In this document: in pieces, positions 31,361-41,793 of the stretch
How the letters are laid out: each line of letters begins with the position of its first letter
How positions within the stretch are numbered: position 1 is the first letter of the stretch
Source of the DNA: Astragalus membranaceus
Taxonomy: Eukaryota; Streptophyta; Magnoliopsida; Fabales; Fabaceae
Length of the DNA: 64,000 bases
NCBI GenBank assembly: GCA_039519185.1
Contig: CM076848.1
Location: forward strand, 32,635,849 to 32,699,848
Direction: 5' to 3'
The notes under the pieces: model-generated
What the model was told of the DNA's origin: nothing
Databases searched by the model: none
What the model saw: the letters and a program-made list of their open reading frames with translations, nothing else
Made by a program: the position numbers and the translations under genes

Positions 31361-34300
31361 ATGTCTCCTATCCTTTCACCCTCTTCTAGTTTTATGACTC
31401 CATCTCCTTCAAATCAATCTTTTAAAAATATCGATCAAAACAAAGATCAAAACAAAGATCTTTGCAATCTTGGTCAAACCTCTCTTAATAAGGATCAATC
31501 TTTTTCAAAGCAAGTCTTCAAAAAAGAAACCCGTTTTGAAAATCAAACCTCTTTATCTAAGTTTATCATAGATAAAAAATCCCTTAAAAAGGATTTTAAT
31601 TCTGAAGAATGGTCTCTTCACAGAGAGTGGTTCTTCCAAAATTTCCAAGGTGATAAAGGTTACTTTATCCAGGAAAATTTTTATAGATTCCTTAAAAGGG
31701 TCAAACTCAATATCCCTTTCTTTCGCTGGTTTCAAGCTTACACCATAGCAAAAAACATAGATTATCCCTTCCGTAATAACCATGACGGGAGAAAGACCAA
31801 TACTATTTGGCACCTCAAAGATGGCCAAATGGTCCAATCCGAGCTACCCCCCAAAATACCTCTTGCTCCTAATAGCAAAGACCAATCCACTCCTGTTATG
31901 GCCTCTCCTTTCAAAACCAAAACTAAGGAAAGACCTGTCTCTGCCAAAGACATCAGAGACCTCACCAAAAGGGTCAGAGACCTCATGGAGCAATCCTATA
32001 AGCCCCAAACCTCAATTATTTCTACCAAGGTAGAAGACCTTGCTGCCAAATATGCCTATGGCTGGCAACGTGTTTGCCGTGTTAAACAGAATGACACGAA
32101 GGAACTCTTAGCCAAAGTCAAAAAAGAGCTTGCTCTTCTCAAAACTAAGGCCCCGGGCACTCCCTCACCTAAGAGTATTAGGTCCACCAAAGTATTAAGA
32201 AAAACCTCTTCTGGTAACCCAGAAGGCATGGCCAGCAAACCAAAGCACTATGACAAGAAACAGGCCGATAAACCTAAAACCCAAGAAAGGCCTCAAGCTA
32301 CTCCAAACACTTGCTGCACTTGTGGTAAGAATCAAACCAAAACTCAGGATAGTATCCAATCTACCAAGAAACAGCATGATAGCCTCAAAGGGCCTATCAC
32401 TTGCTTCGCTTGCGGCAAAACTGGTCACAAGAGCAAAACCTGTAAGATCGTAAGAAAGCTTAAAGCCCTTAGGTTAGATCCTAGTATCAAAACCAATATC
32501 ATCAATTGCTTCAAAAGTGACAGAACCAGTCACACTAACAGGTATGATAGGATCAAAGGGAAACTTGAAGCCCTAGGTTTAGATCCTGAAACCACAGATA
32601 AGGTTAATAAATTATTAATCCTATCTTCAGAAAATGGTTCTGACACTAGCTTAGAATCCACTAACCGTTCTTCTGAAACCCCTATCCAAACCCAGAAGAA
32701 TGTGTTAACCAATCAGCAATTAATCATTAATCACCATAATAACCATTGGTCCGGAAACAACTCATCTCTTGAGGCTTCTGCTTCCGAGAATGTTAAAATA
32801 TCCACTAATGATTATTTAGGTCAGATTGATATTAATCTGCTCTCAGCTATTATTCAATTCTTTAAAACTAATGCATCCTCTTTTCCTTTTCAAAAAACGG
32901 AGGATGATACAATAGCTGGTTACCCAGAGCAACCTACCAAAACTAAGTATACCCTTAGGGAAGGTCTCTCTGCGAATCTTTTCAATACAAATATCTTTTC
33001 TAATTCTGACCTGAGTTCTGGTCTTGAACAGAATCAAGTCAAAATAGATAAGAATATCAATATCAATTTTAATGTCTTTTCTGGTCATTATAACTGGAAC
33101 GTTATCTTTGGCCTTAAAATTACTTTCTCAGAATTCCAAAATACTCTGAAAAGGTTTATTAGTCCTCACACCAGTTCTCCCATTATTGACATTTTGCATC
33201 AAGCAGGTTATGGTGTTCTTAATCCCAATACCCAAAAAACCTTTATTTATGTCAATACTAATACCAGATCTTATGGTAAGTATCTTGGTCAAACTGGTAA
33301 AACCCAACCACAAAGTCTCTTTAGTTATCCTTATATCTCAGAATCTTTTCAGCAACACAGCAATCACATTAAAACCTTTCTGATCAAAATAGATGTTTTG
33401 ACAAAAGATTTAGCTGTCTCTAAATCTCAATCCAATTTACTTATCCAAAAGTTTCCTATTTGTATTACTTATAATTTTAGTAGAGGAACTTTACAAAAGG
33501 ATCATCATCCTGGTAATCCTATTGACTGCTTCAAATGTGGTAAGTCATGTCACATAAGCAGAAACTGTAGGGTCATAGGAAAACTCAAGACTCTTAAGCT
33601 TGATCCTGATATTAAGGACAAGATTAACAATCTGTTAGCCCAATCTTCAGAAGAATCCTCTGATCATTCTTCTGAAAACCTAAATCATATCCAGAAGGAT
33701 AATTTAACTAGCTCCTCTAATCAGATTAGTGTCCTCACCAGAAAACAGGATCTTCTCTTTGAGGCAAACCTCCCTAAAAGTCCTCTTGTAACCAATAGGT
33801 TCAATCTTAGAAATACCTTTAAGAGGTTAGGGAAAACTAGTGTCAAACCTGTTACTTCTCATGATCTTCAAATCAAAGTTAAAGGTCTGAATCTGAAACA
33901 GGCTGATCACCAGTCAACCATTGACCAATGGAATTACCATGAGGATAGTTCATCCTTCCTTAGTCTTATCAATTATGTCAGGATTCACAAATTCTGCATA
34001 AACATCAATATTGTCATGAGTGATTTCATCCTTGAAACCGTCACTCTGTTTGACACTGGGACAGATTCTTATTGCATCTTAGAAGGTCTTATTCCTACAA
34101 AATATTTTGAAAAGACTTCTAAACAACTTAGTATTGCAAATGTCTCTAAGTCAAAAATCAATTTCAAAATCTATACCTCCTTTCTTCTTGTTAAGAATTT
34201 GGAAAACAAAGTGACTTTAGGTACTCCTTCCATAAGATCAGTCTTCCCTTTTCAAGTTACTAAGGAAGGTATAATAGCCCAGCTTTTGGGACAACCAATC

Positions 34301-35566
34301 ATTTTTAAGTTTTTGAGAAAACCTTTTATCAGGAACTTAAACCCAAATTCTTATCAAATTATTTTTCTGAAAGGAAAAGTCTCTTTTAGGAATATTGACC
34401 ATCAGTTGCAAAAACGGGATAGTCAATTCAAAATCAAAAGTCTTTTAGAACAAATTCAATCTACTATTTGTTCTAACATTCCCAATGCTTTCTGGGAAAG
34501 AAGCCATCATAGAATTGAATTCCCATATGAAAAGGATTTTCAAGATAGGCAAATCCCTACCAAAGGCAAACTGATTCAAATGAATCATGAACCTCTCCTT
34601 CTTTGTCAAAAGAAAGTAAAAGACCTTTGGGATAAAACCCTTATTCGCAAGAGTGATAGTCCATGGTCTTGTTCTGACCTTTATGTCAATAAACAAGCTG
34701 AGATCAAAAGGGGAAACTCCCGGACTTGTTATTACAAACCTTTCAATCATGATCTTTGCTGGATTAGGTTCCCTATTTCCAACAAGAGAAATCTCCTTGA
34801 GAAATTTCTTGATGCAAAAATATTCTCTAAAATTAATTCTGGCTTTTGGCAAACAAAAGAAGAGGACAGGTATAAAACTACTTTCACTGTCCCTTTTTGT
34901 CAATATGATTGGAACGCTCATTCTGAATTTCAAGTCATGAATGAGAATTTTAATCAAAATCCAAAATTTACCATTATCTATATTGATGATGTTTTAAATT
35001 ATTCTCAATCCTTTTACCAGCATCTCAAGCATAGCAGCATATTCATATCTGTTATTAATAGACTTGCTGTCTCCAAAACAAAAATCAATTTGTTCCATGC
35101 AAAGAATAAATTTCTTGGTCATAGCATTCACCAGGAAACAATCATCCCTATCAGTAAAGCTATTGAGTTCTATGATAAAATTCCCAATCAGATCATTGAC
35201 AGAACCCAGTTGCAGAGGCTTTTTAAATGCCTTAACTATGTCTCTGGTTTCTCCCCTCAGATCAGCAAGAGAAATTCTTCAAAAGGTATGAACCCTAATC
35301 TTTCTCTTAATCTCAATTTAATTGTTTTCCAAAACATTTTCATCAAAATTTCTTTGTTTTTAACAATTAATAGCGTCCCTGAACAAGACGACTGTAGTGC
35401 CCCAGGCATGAAAAACTGTTCTTACACCCTGGAACACGGTGGTTGTAGTGCCTCTGGCATGAAAAACTGTTCTAAAAACGCCCTTGATCATGGCGATTGT
35501 AGTACCATCAGTGGTATGAAAAACTGGTCTTGGTTCATCAATCATTCCTCTCTCAGCCATCATTAG
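31361..35566 (+). CDS. Chimeric pararetroviral polyprotein ORF, 1401 codons uninterrupted
   Basis: One open frame with a mosaic order. Residues 82-170 match the spacer between movement and capsid (HREWFFQNFQ, IPFFRWFQAY). Knuckle CFACGKTGHKSKTC is at about 348, after a degenerate one near 318. A scrambled RT/RNase H-like stretch lies at about 575-715 (GHYNWNV, SEFQNTL, KDLAVSKSQ). A second knuckle, CFKCGKSCHISRNC, is at 723. Protease site LFDTGTDS is near 898. A second RT lies at about 1010-1330 with YIDDVLNYS near 1207. A repeated GMKNCS tail closes the ORF. The capsid core, most of the movement protein and the final RNase H are missing. Within the second RT, several motifs seen intact in segment one are shortened by whole codons. 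It is non-autonomous at best. Confidence 0.75.
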   Translation: MSPILSPSSSFMTPSPSNQSFKNIDQNKDQNKDLCNLGQTSLNKDQSFSKQVFKKETRFENQTSLSKFIIDKKSLKKDFNSEEWSLHREWFFQNFQGDKGYFIQENFYRFLKRVKLNIPFFRWFQAYTIAKNIDYPFRNNHDGRKTNTIWHLKDGQMVQSELPPKIPLAPNSKDQSTPVMASPFKTKTKERPVSAKDIRDLTKRVRDLMEQSYKPQTSIISTKVEDLAAKYAYGWQRVCRVKQNDTKELLAKVKKELALLKTKAPGTPSPKSIRSTKVLRKTSSGNPEGMASKPKHYDKKQADKPKTQERPQATPNTCCTCGKNQTKTQDSIQSTKKQHDSLKGPITCFACGKTGHKSKTCKIVRKLKALRLDPSIKTNIINCFKSDRTSHTNRYDRIKGKLEALGLDPETTDKVNKLLILSSENGSDTSLESTNRSSETPIQTQKNVLTNQQLIINHHNNHWSGNNSSLEASASENVKISTNDYLGQIDINLLSAIIQFFKTNASSFPFQKTEDDTIAGYPEQPTKTKYTLREGLSANLFNTNIFSNSDLSSGLEQNQVKIDKNININFNVFSGHYNWNVIFGLKITFSEFQNTLKRFISPHTSSPIIDILHQAGYGVLNPNTQKTFIYVNTNTRSYGKYLGQTGKTQPQSLFSYPYISESFQQHSNHIKTFLIKIDVLTKDLAVSKSQSNLLIQKFPICITYNFSRGTLQKDHHPGNPIDCFKCGKSCHISRNCRVIGKLKTLKLDPDIKDKINNLLAQSSEESSDHSSENLNHIQKDNLTSSSNQISVLTRKQDLLFEANLPKSPLVTNRFNLRNTFKRLGKTSVKPVTSHDLQIKVKGLNLKQADHQSTIDQWNYHEDSSSFLSLINYVRIHKFCININIVMSDFILETVTLFDTGTDSYCILEGLIPTKYFEKTSKQLSIANVSKSKINFKIYTSFLLVKNLENKVTLGTPSIRSVFPFQVTKEGIIAQLLGQPIIFKFLRKPFIRNLNPNSYQIIFLKGKVSFRNIDHQLQKRDSQFKIKSLLEQIQSTICSNIPNAFWERSHHRIEFPYEKDFQDRQIPTKGKLIQMNHEPLLLCQKKVKDLWDKTLIRKSDSPWSCSDLYVNKQAEIKRGNSRTCYYKPFNHDLCWIRFPISNKRNLLEKFLDAKIFSKINSGFWQTKEEDRYKTTFTVPFCQYDWNAHSEFQVMNENFNQNPKFTIIYIDDVLNYSQSFYQHLKHSSIFISVINRLAVSKTKINLFHAKNKFLGHSIHQETIIPISKAIEFYDKIPNQIIDRTQLQRLFKCLNYVSGFSPQISKRNSSKGMNPNLSLNLNLIVFQNIFIKISLFLTINSVPEQDDCSAPGMKNCSYTLEHGGCSASGMKNCSKNALDHGDCSTISGMKNWSWFINHSSLSHH
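35385..35545 (+). repeat. Tandem GMKNCS repeat, copy B (in frame)
   Basis: Three units encode variants of GMKNCS...LEHGDCS at the C-terminus of the long ORF (residues about 1341-1392). The DNA repeat is the same as at 26475-26690. I know no caulimovirid domain with this sequence. Confidence 0.8.
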
Positions 35567-36017
35567 CTGGAGACGACAACTGTTCTGGGGCGTATTCCCC
35601 TAACAGGCATCAATAATTTCATCAATCTCAAGGTAACCATGCCAGTAGACAAGAGGCAGACAAAAGGTATCTTCATCATCACAAGGAACAAAGTAGTCAA
35701 TCATGCCAACATCAAAGGCATCTTCAATCAGATCCTCCGTAAAGCAAATAGTGCCTTGTCACCAATTAGCACTATTTCTTGGATTCCAAATAGTCCAAGT
35801 CACCAAGATACTCAATCCAAGTCACCAAGCATTGGATTCCATACCCAATTATTGTTCCCTGTTTACATGGCCCCCTCTAGTCAAAGCCACAGCAATCATG
35901 GCAGACAAAGAGCATCTCTACTTTTGTCCCCCACCAATTCAAAGCATCAATCATGGCAGACAAGAATCCACTTTTGTCACCCTCCTAGACTCCACAGGTT
36001 CAAACCTTGGATACCAA
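35567..36017 (+). other. Non-coding region between viral ORF and promoter B
   Basis: This contains imperfect duplications (AATCATGGCAGACAA at about 35895 and 35948; CACCAAGNATTGGATTCC-like pieces). A 190-codon open frame here overlaps the promoter and has no recognisable domain, so I do not call it a gene. Confidence 0.4.
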
Positions 36018-36204
36018 ACAGTACCGGTTCCCTGACCACTATTCAAGTGCATAGTACCGGTCAACAATTCAAGACTCAAGTGCACAGTGCAGGTCACCTA
36101 AGTGCACAGTCCCAGTCAACAGTCATTGGATTCCAAACAGTAGTCCTTTACTGTTCCTACCGGTTAGTGACTGGTTACTATTTCAATTTCAATCTATATA
36201 TACG
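36018..36204 (+). promoter_or_regulatory. Pararetroviral promoter, copy B
   Basis: GTACCGGT elements at 36021 and 36054 and ACCGGT at 36159, with related CACAGTGCAGGTCA and CACAGTCCCAGTCA between them, lie upstream of the TATA box CTATATATAC (36194-36203). The downstream leader matches copy A almost base for base to the primer site at 36526-36538. Confidence 0.65.
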
Positions 36205-36578
36205 TGCTTAGGCTTATGTTAGAAGGCACGCTTCAATTTACTCTCAATTATAATTCTCTCTCTAGTTCTAGTAAGAAGGCAGAGCACCTTGTAAGCTCCT
36301 CTCTTCTTCTTCTTCAATCTCTTCTCCAATCTTGTAAGATCTTCTTCAATCTTGTACTCTGTAACTCATAGACAGTCTTCTGTCTCAATCATGGAAGGCT
36401 TTGCCTCCTAAATTATCTATGTTATTTTGATTCTGCAAATTTATTTCTTGTTGTAGCATTCCGCATGCTCCCTACTTCCCCTCTGTCTCTTTAATTTCTT
36501 TTATCTTCTGATTTCGATCCCCTCTTGGTATCAGAGCCAGATGGTGGAAGTAGGAATGGGGTATATATATATATATAT

Positions 36579-36993
36579 GCTAGCTGGTGGTGAAATTTCT
36601 TGGAAGAGTGCTAAACAGTCCCTTATAGCATCTTCTACTATGGCAGCGGAGTTCATAGCGTGTTATGAGGCATCCAATCATGGAACTTGGCTGCGAAATT
36701 TTGTCATGGGGCTGCGCATAGTAAATGGTATTGAAAGACCACTTAGATTATTTTGTGTCAATAAATCAGCAGTTTTATTTTCCAATAACAACAGGAGCTC
36801 GACGAAGTCAAAGCATATAGACATCAAGTTCCTAGTTGTAAAAGAAAGAATTCAGAGTGAACAGCTATCTATAGAGCATATCGGGGCAAACTCCATGGTT
36901 GCGAATCCGCTGACAAAAGGATTACCACCCAAAATGTTCCATGAGCACACCGCTCGTATGGGTGTCATATCATTAAGTAATATTCAGTTTTAG
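36579..36993 (+). pseudogene. Tork-type copia RNase H, right piece
   Basis: Resumes with AGGEISWKSAKQSLIASSTM and continues through AEFIACYEAS, TKSKHIDIKFLVVKERI and ADPLTK-like VANPLTKGLPPK to a stop at 36991-36993. Together with 24661-24860 it forms one RNase H. The usual catalytic aspartate in the YCDN motif reads FCVNKSAV here, so the enzyme was probably dead already. Confidence 0.88.
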
Positions 36994-37013
36994 TGGGAGT
37001 TTGTTATTTTTAA

Positions 37014-37835
37014 ATGCTTTTATTTTTTTTTAATCAAACAGGCAGTCAGCCCGAATTTATTAATAAAATAAAGAGAGATATAAAAAGCACAAGGGGGGAC
37101 TAGACCAAAACCCTTGGTAATAAGGACAATAATAGAATGCCCAACAATGCCTCTAAAATAAACAACCATAGAACTCTAATGGAAGAAATTCTAAGGCGAA
37201 CAGAAAACCCGAAAGGAGGCAGGGCAACACCTGAGAGTCCCCACACAACCTCCACCCACCACCTCCTGAACTCACACTCCAAACCACAACAGCCTGCATC
37301 ACCTCGCTATCCTCACATTAAGCACATCACAAAGTATCGAGGTTAGAGGTGGAGGCCCGGAGACGATTGGGAAGGGGCAAAGAAGCAGAAGGCAAAGGGG
37401 GAGGAGCCCGGCGATCTGCAAACTGCAATCTGGCGTCCGACAAGGTACAAACTATCGAATCAGCACCCACCGACAGCACACCCCCAGACATCCGGCGCCG
37501 TGACTCCAACCACCATCGCGAAGTCGTGCTACCGGCCAACACCGCGACAACACCTAGCTTGATCGAGGTAGCCGAGCCACCAACCACCACCACGGCCTTG
37601 CGCCCCCGGCCAACACCGTGGCACAATCAAGCAAAACCGCAAGCGACAGGGAGAAGTGCCCACGACAAACGGAGAGGAGGTGTGACTGCGGTCCAAAGTC
37701 CGAAACGACAGCCACCATTGCGAACATCAGACAAACCACCGTGAACCACCGCGAAACACCGCAAAAACACCGCATCTGAAACAACCCCTGCGCGAACAGA
37801 GCCACAAACCACCGCGAACAGAAGCACTCCATAGT
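37014..37835 (-). mobile_element. LINE-like 3' fragment with A-tail
   Basis: The minus strand ends ...CTTTATTTTATTAATAAATTCGG, a short tail and a nine-A run at 37023-37031, like the 3' ends of plant L1 elements. The body is GC-rich with imperfect GTGGTGG/CGCGGTGG repeats and no protein that I recognise. It interrupts the 3' region of the Tork copia. I could not find a convincing target duplication, so the type is uncertain. Confidence 0.45.
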
Positions 37836-40800
37836 ACCTCCAGAGACATATTTTGGTTTATGTACGGTTTAAGAATACATTTTGCAGAAATTAAGTTTTG
37901 GTATTTATTACACTCTGATTCTGTTACAGTTTGATCTCACTAAGTGTCATACCATAATTTTGTCCGTCAGATTAACGCAAATGGTTTCAATTCGCACCTA
38001 GCGTATGCGAGTCGCTTTTAATTGTGCACGCATTGTTGTTCTCGTTGTGCCATGTTTCATTTTTTTAATTGTACGTGTGTCTTTGTTCTCATTGTGCATA
38101 CGGTTCAGCTCTTCGCCGCGTATGAATGGTTATTTTGGGGCTCGTTTTTTTATTGTTAGTTTATTATTATTGTTATAAAAAATTTAATAAAAATCAATTC
38201 CTGAATTAATGCTTTTTTTATTATTATAAACAGTTTTGTTACAAATAAGGGGTACAACATAAGTCAACTTTGATATACATGTAGAAAAAAAGATTTAAAT
38301 ACAAAAGTACAAAAATTAAAAGCAAAATAAAAATGAAAGAGGAGGGCAGAGGCGCCTCTTGCTGGCAACAGCAGTTGAGGAGTGGAGCCAATTGCTCCTT
38401 CTCCTTGCTCCTTCATTTTTTTTTCCAAAAAAAGTCCCAACCAAGCCACTTTTCAGCACCTCCCCTGCTGCCATCCCTTGTTGCTGCCTCTGATTCTGTT
38501 GTGTTTTGTCTCCAAAGGGATTTGCTCCCCTGCTTCCTCCCACACCTACACCACAGTTTCTCCACTATAAATACCAGACACAGTAATACACAACAAAAAA
38601 GGCAACACACACAGATACACAAAAAACACAACACTGATATCAAATTGATACTACTTCAAAAGATACTCAGAATTAGATTTCTTTCCACTTGAGCAAATAA
38701 AGAGTAACTCAGAGTAAAAGTTTGGAACTAGGTAAATTCCTATTTTCGTATTCAACATAGTATACTTCAGCTTTTCTTCCATACATAACATATTAAAGTC
38801 TCTGTTGAAGCATGAGGATTCTGTCTTTCTTTTTATTCAGTAACTAACAATATGTCCATTATGCTTATACGTGACCATTATGCTTATGTATGTATGCGTT
38901 AGTTTTTCTTCTTCTTTGTTTAAAATGACTAACGAAATACAAGCCAGAAATCATCAACCAATGCTTTAACTGATAAAATGCAAATGATGAAACTGATTCA
39001 GAAAGAGAATACGAAAGTGGAGAAGATAGAGGGAGGGGAAAATCATGGTTATGCCTCTATTAGTTTTTTTTGTAAAAAAGGGGACGATATAAAGCTGTTT
39101 CCTTTTCTTTTAAAAAGAAATCTTCAAAAGAGGGTAGTGCAAGCAGAACCAAAACAGTGAAGAAATAAATAAAAAAAAAGAGAAGGGAGAAGGACTTTTA
39201 CCTCCGGTCACCGTCCATGGTGGCCGCCGCCGTAGCCTCGCCGGAAAACTCCATGACCACCACAAAAAAGGGCACTCCACCGTTTGTCACCAAATAGCCA
39301 TTAAAACCCTCCCCTCAGCCATCACCAAACACCCCCTCCAACCATCCCTACCGTCATACCACTGTCGCACCACCCAAACACCTCCACTGTTTCGGCCGTT
39401 CCCCTCTCCCTCTCCTCGCTAACCACTGCACACCCTTTTCCCCTTCACACTAACCACCACCTGAAACACCATTACAGACCCCCTATAGCAACCCACTGTC
39501 ACCATATAGCCACCATTAAAGTTACCACCGTAATCTCAGCAATCTCTCACTAACACCGAAAACGTCCCCCACCTCTCCATTTCTTGCCGTTGGCGGCGGT
39601 AAAGCAAAGAGAAGGCGAGATTAGGTTTGGTGAGGAAACGGAGAACGAAAGTAAGATGGTGAGGAGAGGAGAGAACGAAAGAGGGGTTGGAGAAGAAAGA
39701 GTAGGAGACAGCGAAGAGAGAAAATGGGAGGATAGAAAAATTAGGGGGGGGTTGTGTGTGGGTCGGTGGCGCCGCGTGAGAGGAGAGAATAGAAATTAGG
39801 TTTCGTGATTTTGGGGGTGGAGGCGCCGTGGAAAGAAAGAGAAGGGTATTAGGGTTTCCACTTTAGGGTTAGGCTTTTATAGTATGAACCCAAGGTCAAT
39901 TTCGTCATTTCATCTTTTATTAATTCAGATTCCTATTCGCACCCCACATTTTACTTAGCGCGCCCGCCCCTATTTGCGGCCAATTTCTTTTTTCGTTTTA
40001 AAAAACGCAGCCCAGCTTACAAAAACAAGCTGGGCTCTCTGTTTGCACCCCTTTTTAAAAAATACAGCCTCTGTTGCTATCCATACCTCCCATTTTGATA
40101 ACACAACACCCCTGTTAATTACACTTCCTTTTCTATTACAACTCATTTAGTTGTTTTTATTATTACATTATAATGCTTCCAAACCAGTTTTTTAACGATT
40201 ATTCACAAAAATGGCTTGTCACTAATGGTCACTCTGAGCTTAGCTTGTTTGACCGTTAATAACAGCTTTAGTTTTTAAACGAGCTATGAGTGGTGACCAC
40301 TCTGAGTTTTACTTGTTTGGTCATTACAAATATCTCTTCCAATTTCAAAAAAAAATTAAAAACACCAAACACTTTCTACCCAAGAACTACGTAGCTTTGA
40401 TTTCTCCATTGCACCCGGAGATACGTAGGAGCAGAGGCCCACTCCTGTCAAGCACAAAAAAACTAAATTTTTTATTAAGTCTTCCTCTTCAAATTTTGCA
40501 AATAATAGGGTATTTTCTTTAAATTAACTTTCTTTCTACACATTAAATTAAATGGTAACCTTTCTTTTGAAAGGATGCTGTGGGGTGCTAATACCTTCCC
40601 CACGCATAACCGACCCCCGAACCCAAAAATAAAGGTTTTTTTCAATGTTTTCCTATTTAATAAATATTGATGACGACTTCATTGCAAAATGACGAAGAAT
40701 CCCCTCCTTCGAATTTTTCGGTCACTACACTAAGGTTTAAGGTGGACCAATTGGAATTAGATATGTAGACCACATTACATGAAAATTCCATGCCATGCAT

Positions 40801-41017
40801 CCACATCATGATCCATGTCATTCTTTTGTGTCAGCATATGTGACCATCGACGAGTTTAGTTATGATAGTTGTAACGAAGACTGCTTTGATCCTATGTTGG
40901 TATGATTGATGGACCGGATTGGTTATAGATACATTCAGTAATGACAGTCATTTGATATCATAAGGATAATTCTTGCATCGCATAATTGTAAGGTTGCACA
41001 TAGTCCAAGTGGGAGAT
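37836..41017 (+). other. 3' untranslated region of the Tork copia, split by a solo LTR
   Basis: Pieces 37836-37944 and 40735-41017 are non-coding. The second ends in a polypurine tract AAGTGGGAGA (41007-41016) directly before the LTR at 41018. That both belong to the same copia as the RNase H is inferred from order and orientation. Confidence 0.6.
37945..40729 (+). repeat. Ogre/Tat-type solo LTR with duplication CTAAG
   Basis: Starts TGTCATACCATAATTTTGTCCG and ends ...GGTCACTACA. It is flanked by CTAAG at 37940-37944 and 40730-40734. It has the block AGAACTACGTAGCTTTGATT and GAGATACGTAGGAGC near 40385-40435, shared with the other Ogre LTRs here. It has no AATCGATT array. No internal region remains, as expected after LTR-LTR recombination. 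It contains no credible gene. Confidence 0.9.
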
Positions 41018-41496
41018 TGTTGGATCATTAATCCAACATTGGCCTTATATGTGAGTAATTATGTGTTGTAGACTCTTACTTAAGATTAAGCCCAATTAAA
41101 GTGATCTAATAAGGTTAGGCTAATATGGGCTTTTGAGTATCTAATGGATGTGGGCCTTTAATGTGTAGAGACTAAAGGGTAATTCTAATTTTGTGATGGG
41201 CTAAATAAGAAATACCAATAGATAACCCTAATAAAGGCTCTATAAATAAGGAGGTTATGGTCCCCAAGTCACACTACACTACAAGACTTTACAGAGTCGT
41301 TCTTACCTGACATCCCATTATCAGGAAGATACAGAGAGAAAGCTAAATGGCTCTCTCAAAGAAAGTACGCGTTGACCTGGAAGGCCAAACCACATACCGG
41401 ATCAACATCATGAGTTCAGGTACGCTTCTGCTTCGGTATTTTCTATTGATTAACATGATTGATACTGGCTTTATAAGAACTATTTAGGATCTAACA
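41018..41496 (+). repeat. 3' LTR of the Tork-type copia
   Basis: A 479-bp LTR, TGTTGGATCATTAATCC...GGATCTAACA, preceded by a polypurine tract. TATA box CTCTATAAATAAGG lies near 41230-41244. It ends about 300 bp from the NAC gene's stop codon. The stretch 41497-41793 holds only the NAC 3' flank. Confidence 0.8.
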
Positions 41497-41793
41497 GATT
41501 AGGCAAAGCGTAAGTACTCTGCACCAATAACACATTAACAAAAAAAATATGATATACAAACACAACAAACCTCAAATGTAGCGCTGGAAAAAAATTGAAA
41601 ACGGTGAAAATGTTTCATTTAATGTTACAAGAACAGAGTCTACATACTTTATATGCACACACACATTAAGTTATCTACAAAACTAAGAAGCTTTGGAAAA
41701 AAACATCTAAGAAAGTCAACCCTACTTGCCTCCCCCTCAAAAAAGAAATGGAGGCAAATTACAAACAAAGGAAAGGAATGATCTGCTAGCAAT

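Larger units (their letters stand above)
24915..36561. mobile_element. Endogenous pararetrovirus cluster (Caulimoviridae, petuvirus- or florendovirus-like)
   Basis: An 11.6 kb block bounded by (TA)n on both sides and interrupting one copia RNase H gene. It holds three rearranged viral segments. Segment one (plus) is RT-RNase H, promoter and primer site. Segment two (minus) is capsid region and protease. Segment three (plus) is leader, a chimeric polyprotein ORF, promoter and primer site. Viral assignment rests on the RT/RNase H type, a C-terminal RNase H with no integrase anywhere, and a single promoter-leader region instead of LTRs. TGGTATCAGAGCC primer sites at 27375, 30319 and 36526 also fit. 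All of it is old or defective genomic sequence; no complete viral genome is present. Confidence 0.8.

Noticed and set aside
35639..36211. 190-codon frame upstream of viral promoter B
   Set aside because: It overlaps the promoter elements and TATA box, has low-complexity Ser/Gln/His composition and no counterpart in segment one.
36993..37022. AGTGGGAGTTTGTTATT after the copia stop as polypurine tract and LTR start
   Set aside because: A better polypurine tract and complete TG...CA LTR lie at 41007-41496, and no matching LTR end follows this one.
37349..37744. 131-codon GC-rich frame and overlapping minus-strand frames
   Set aside because: Lies in the repetitive GC-rich body of a LINE-like fragment; open frames on several strands reflect composition.
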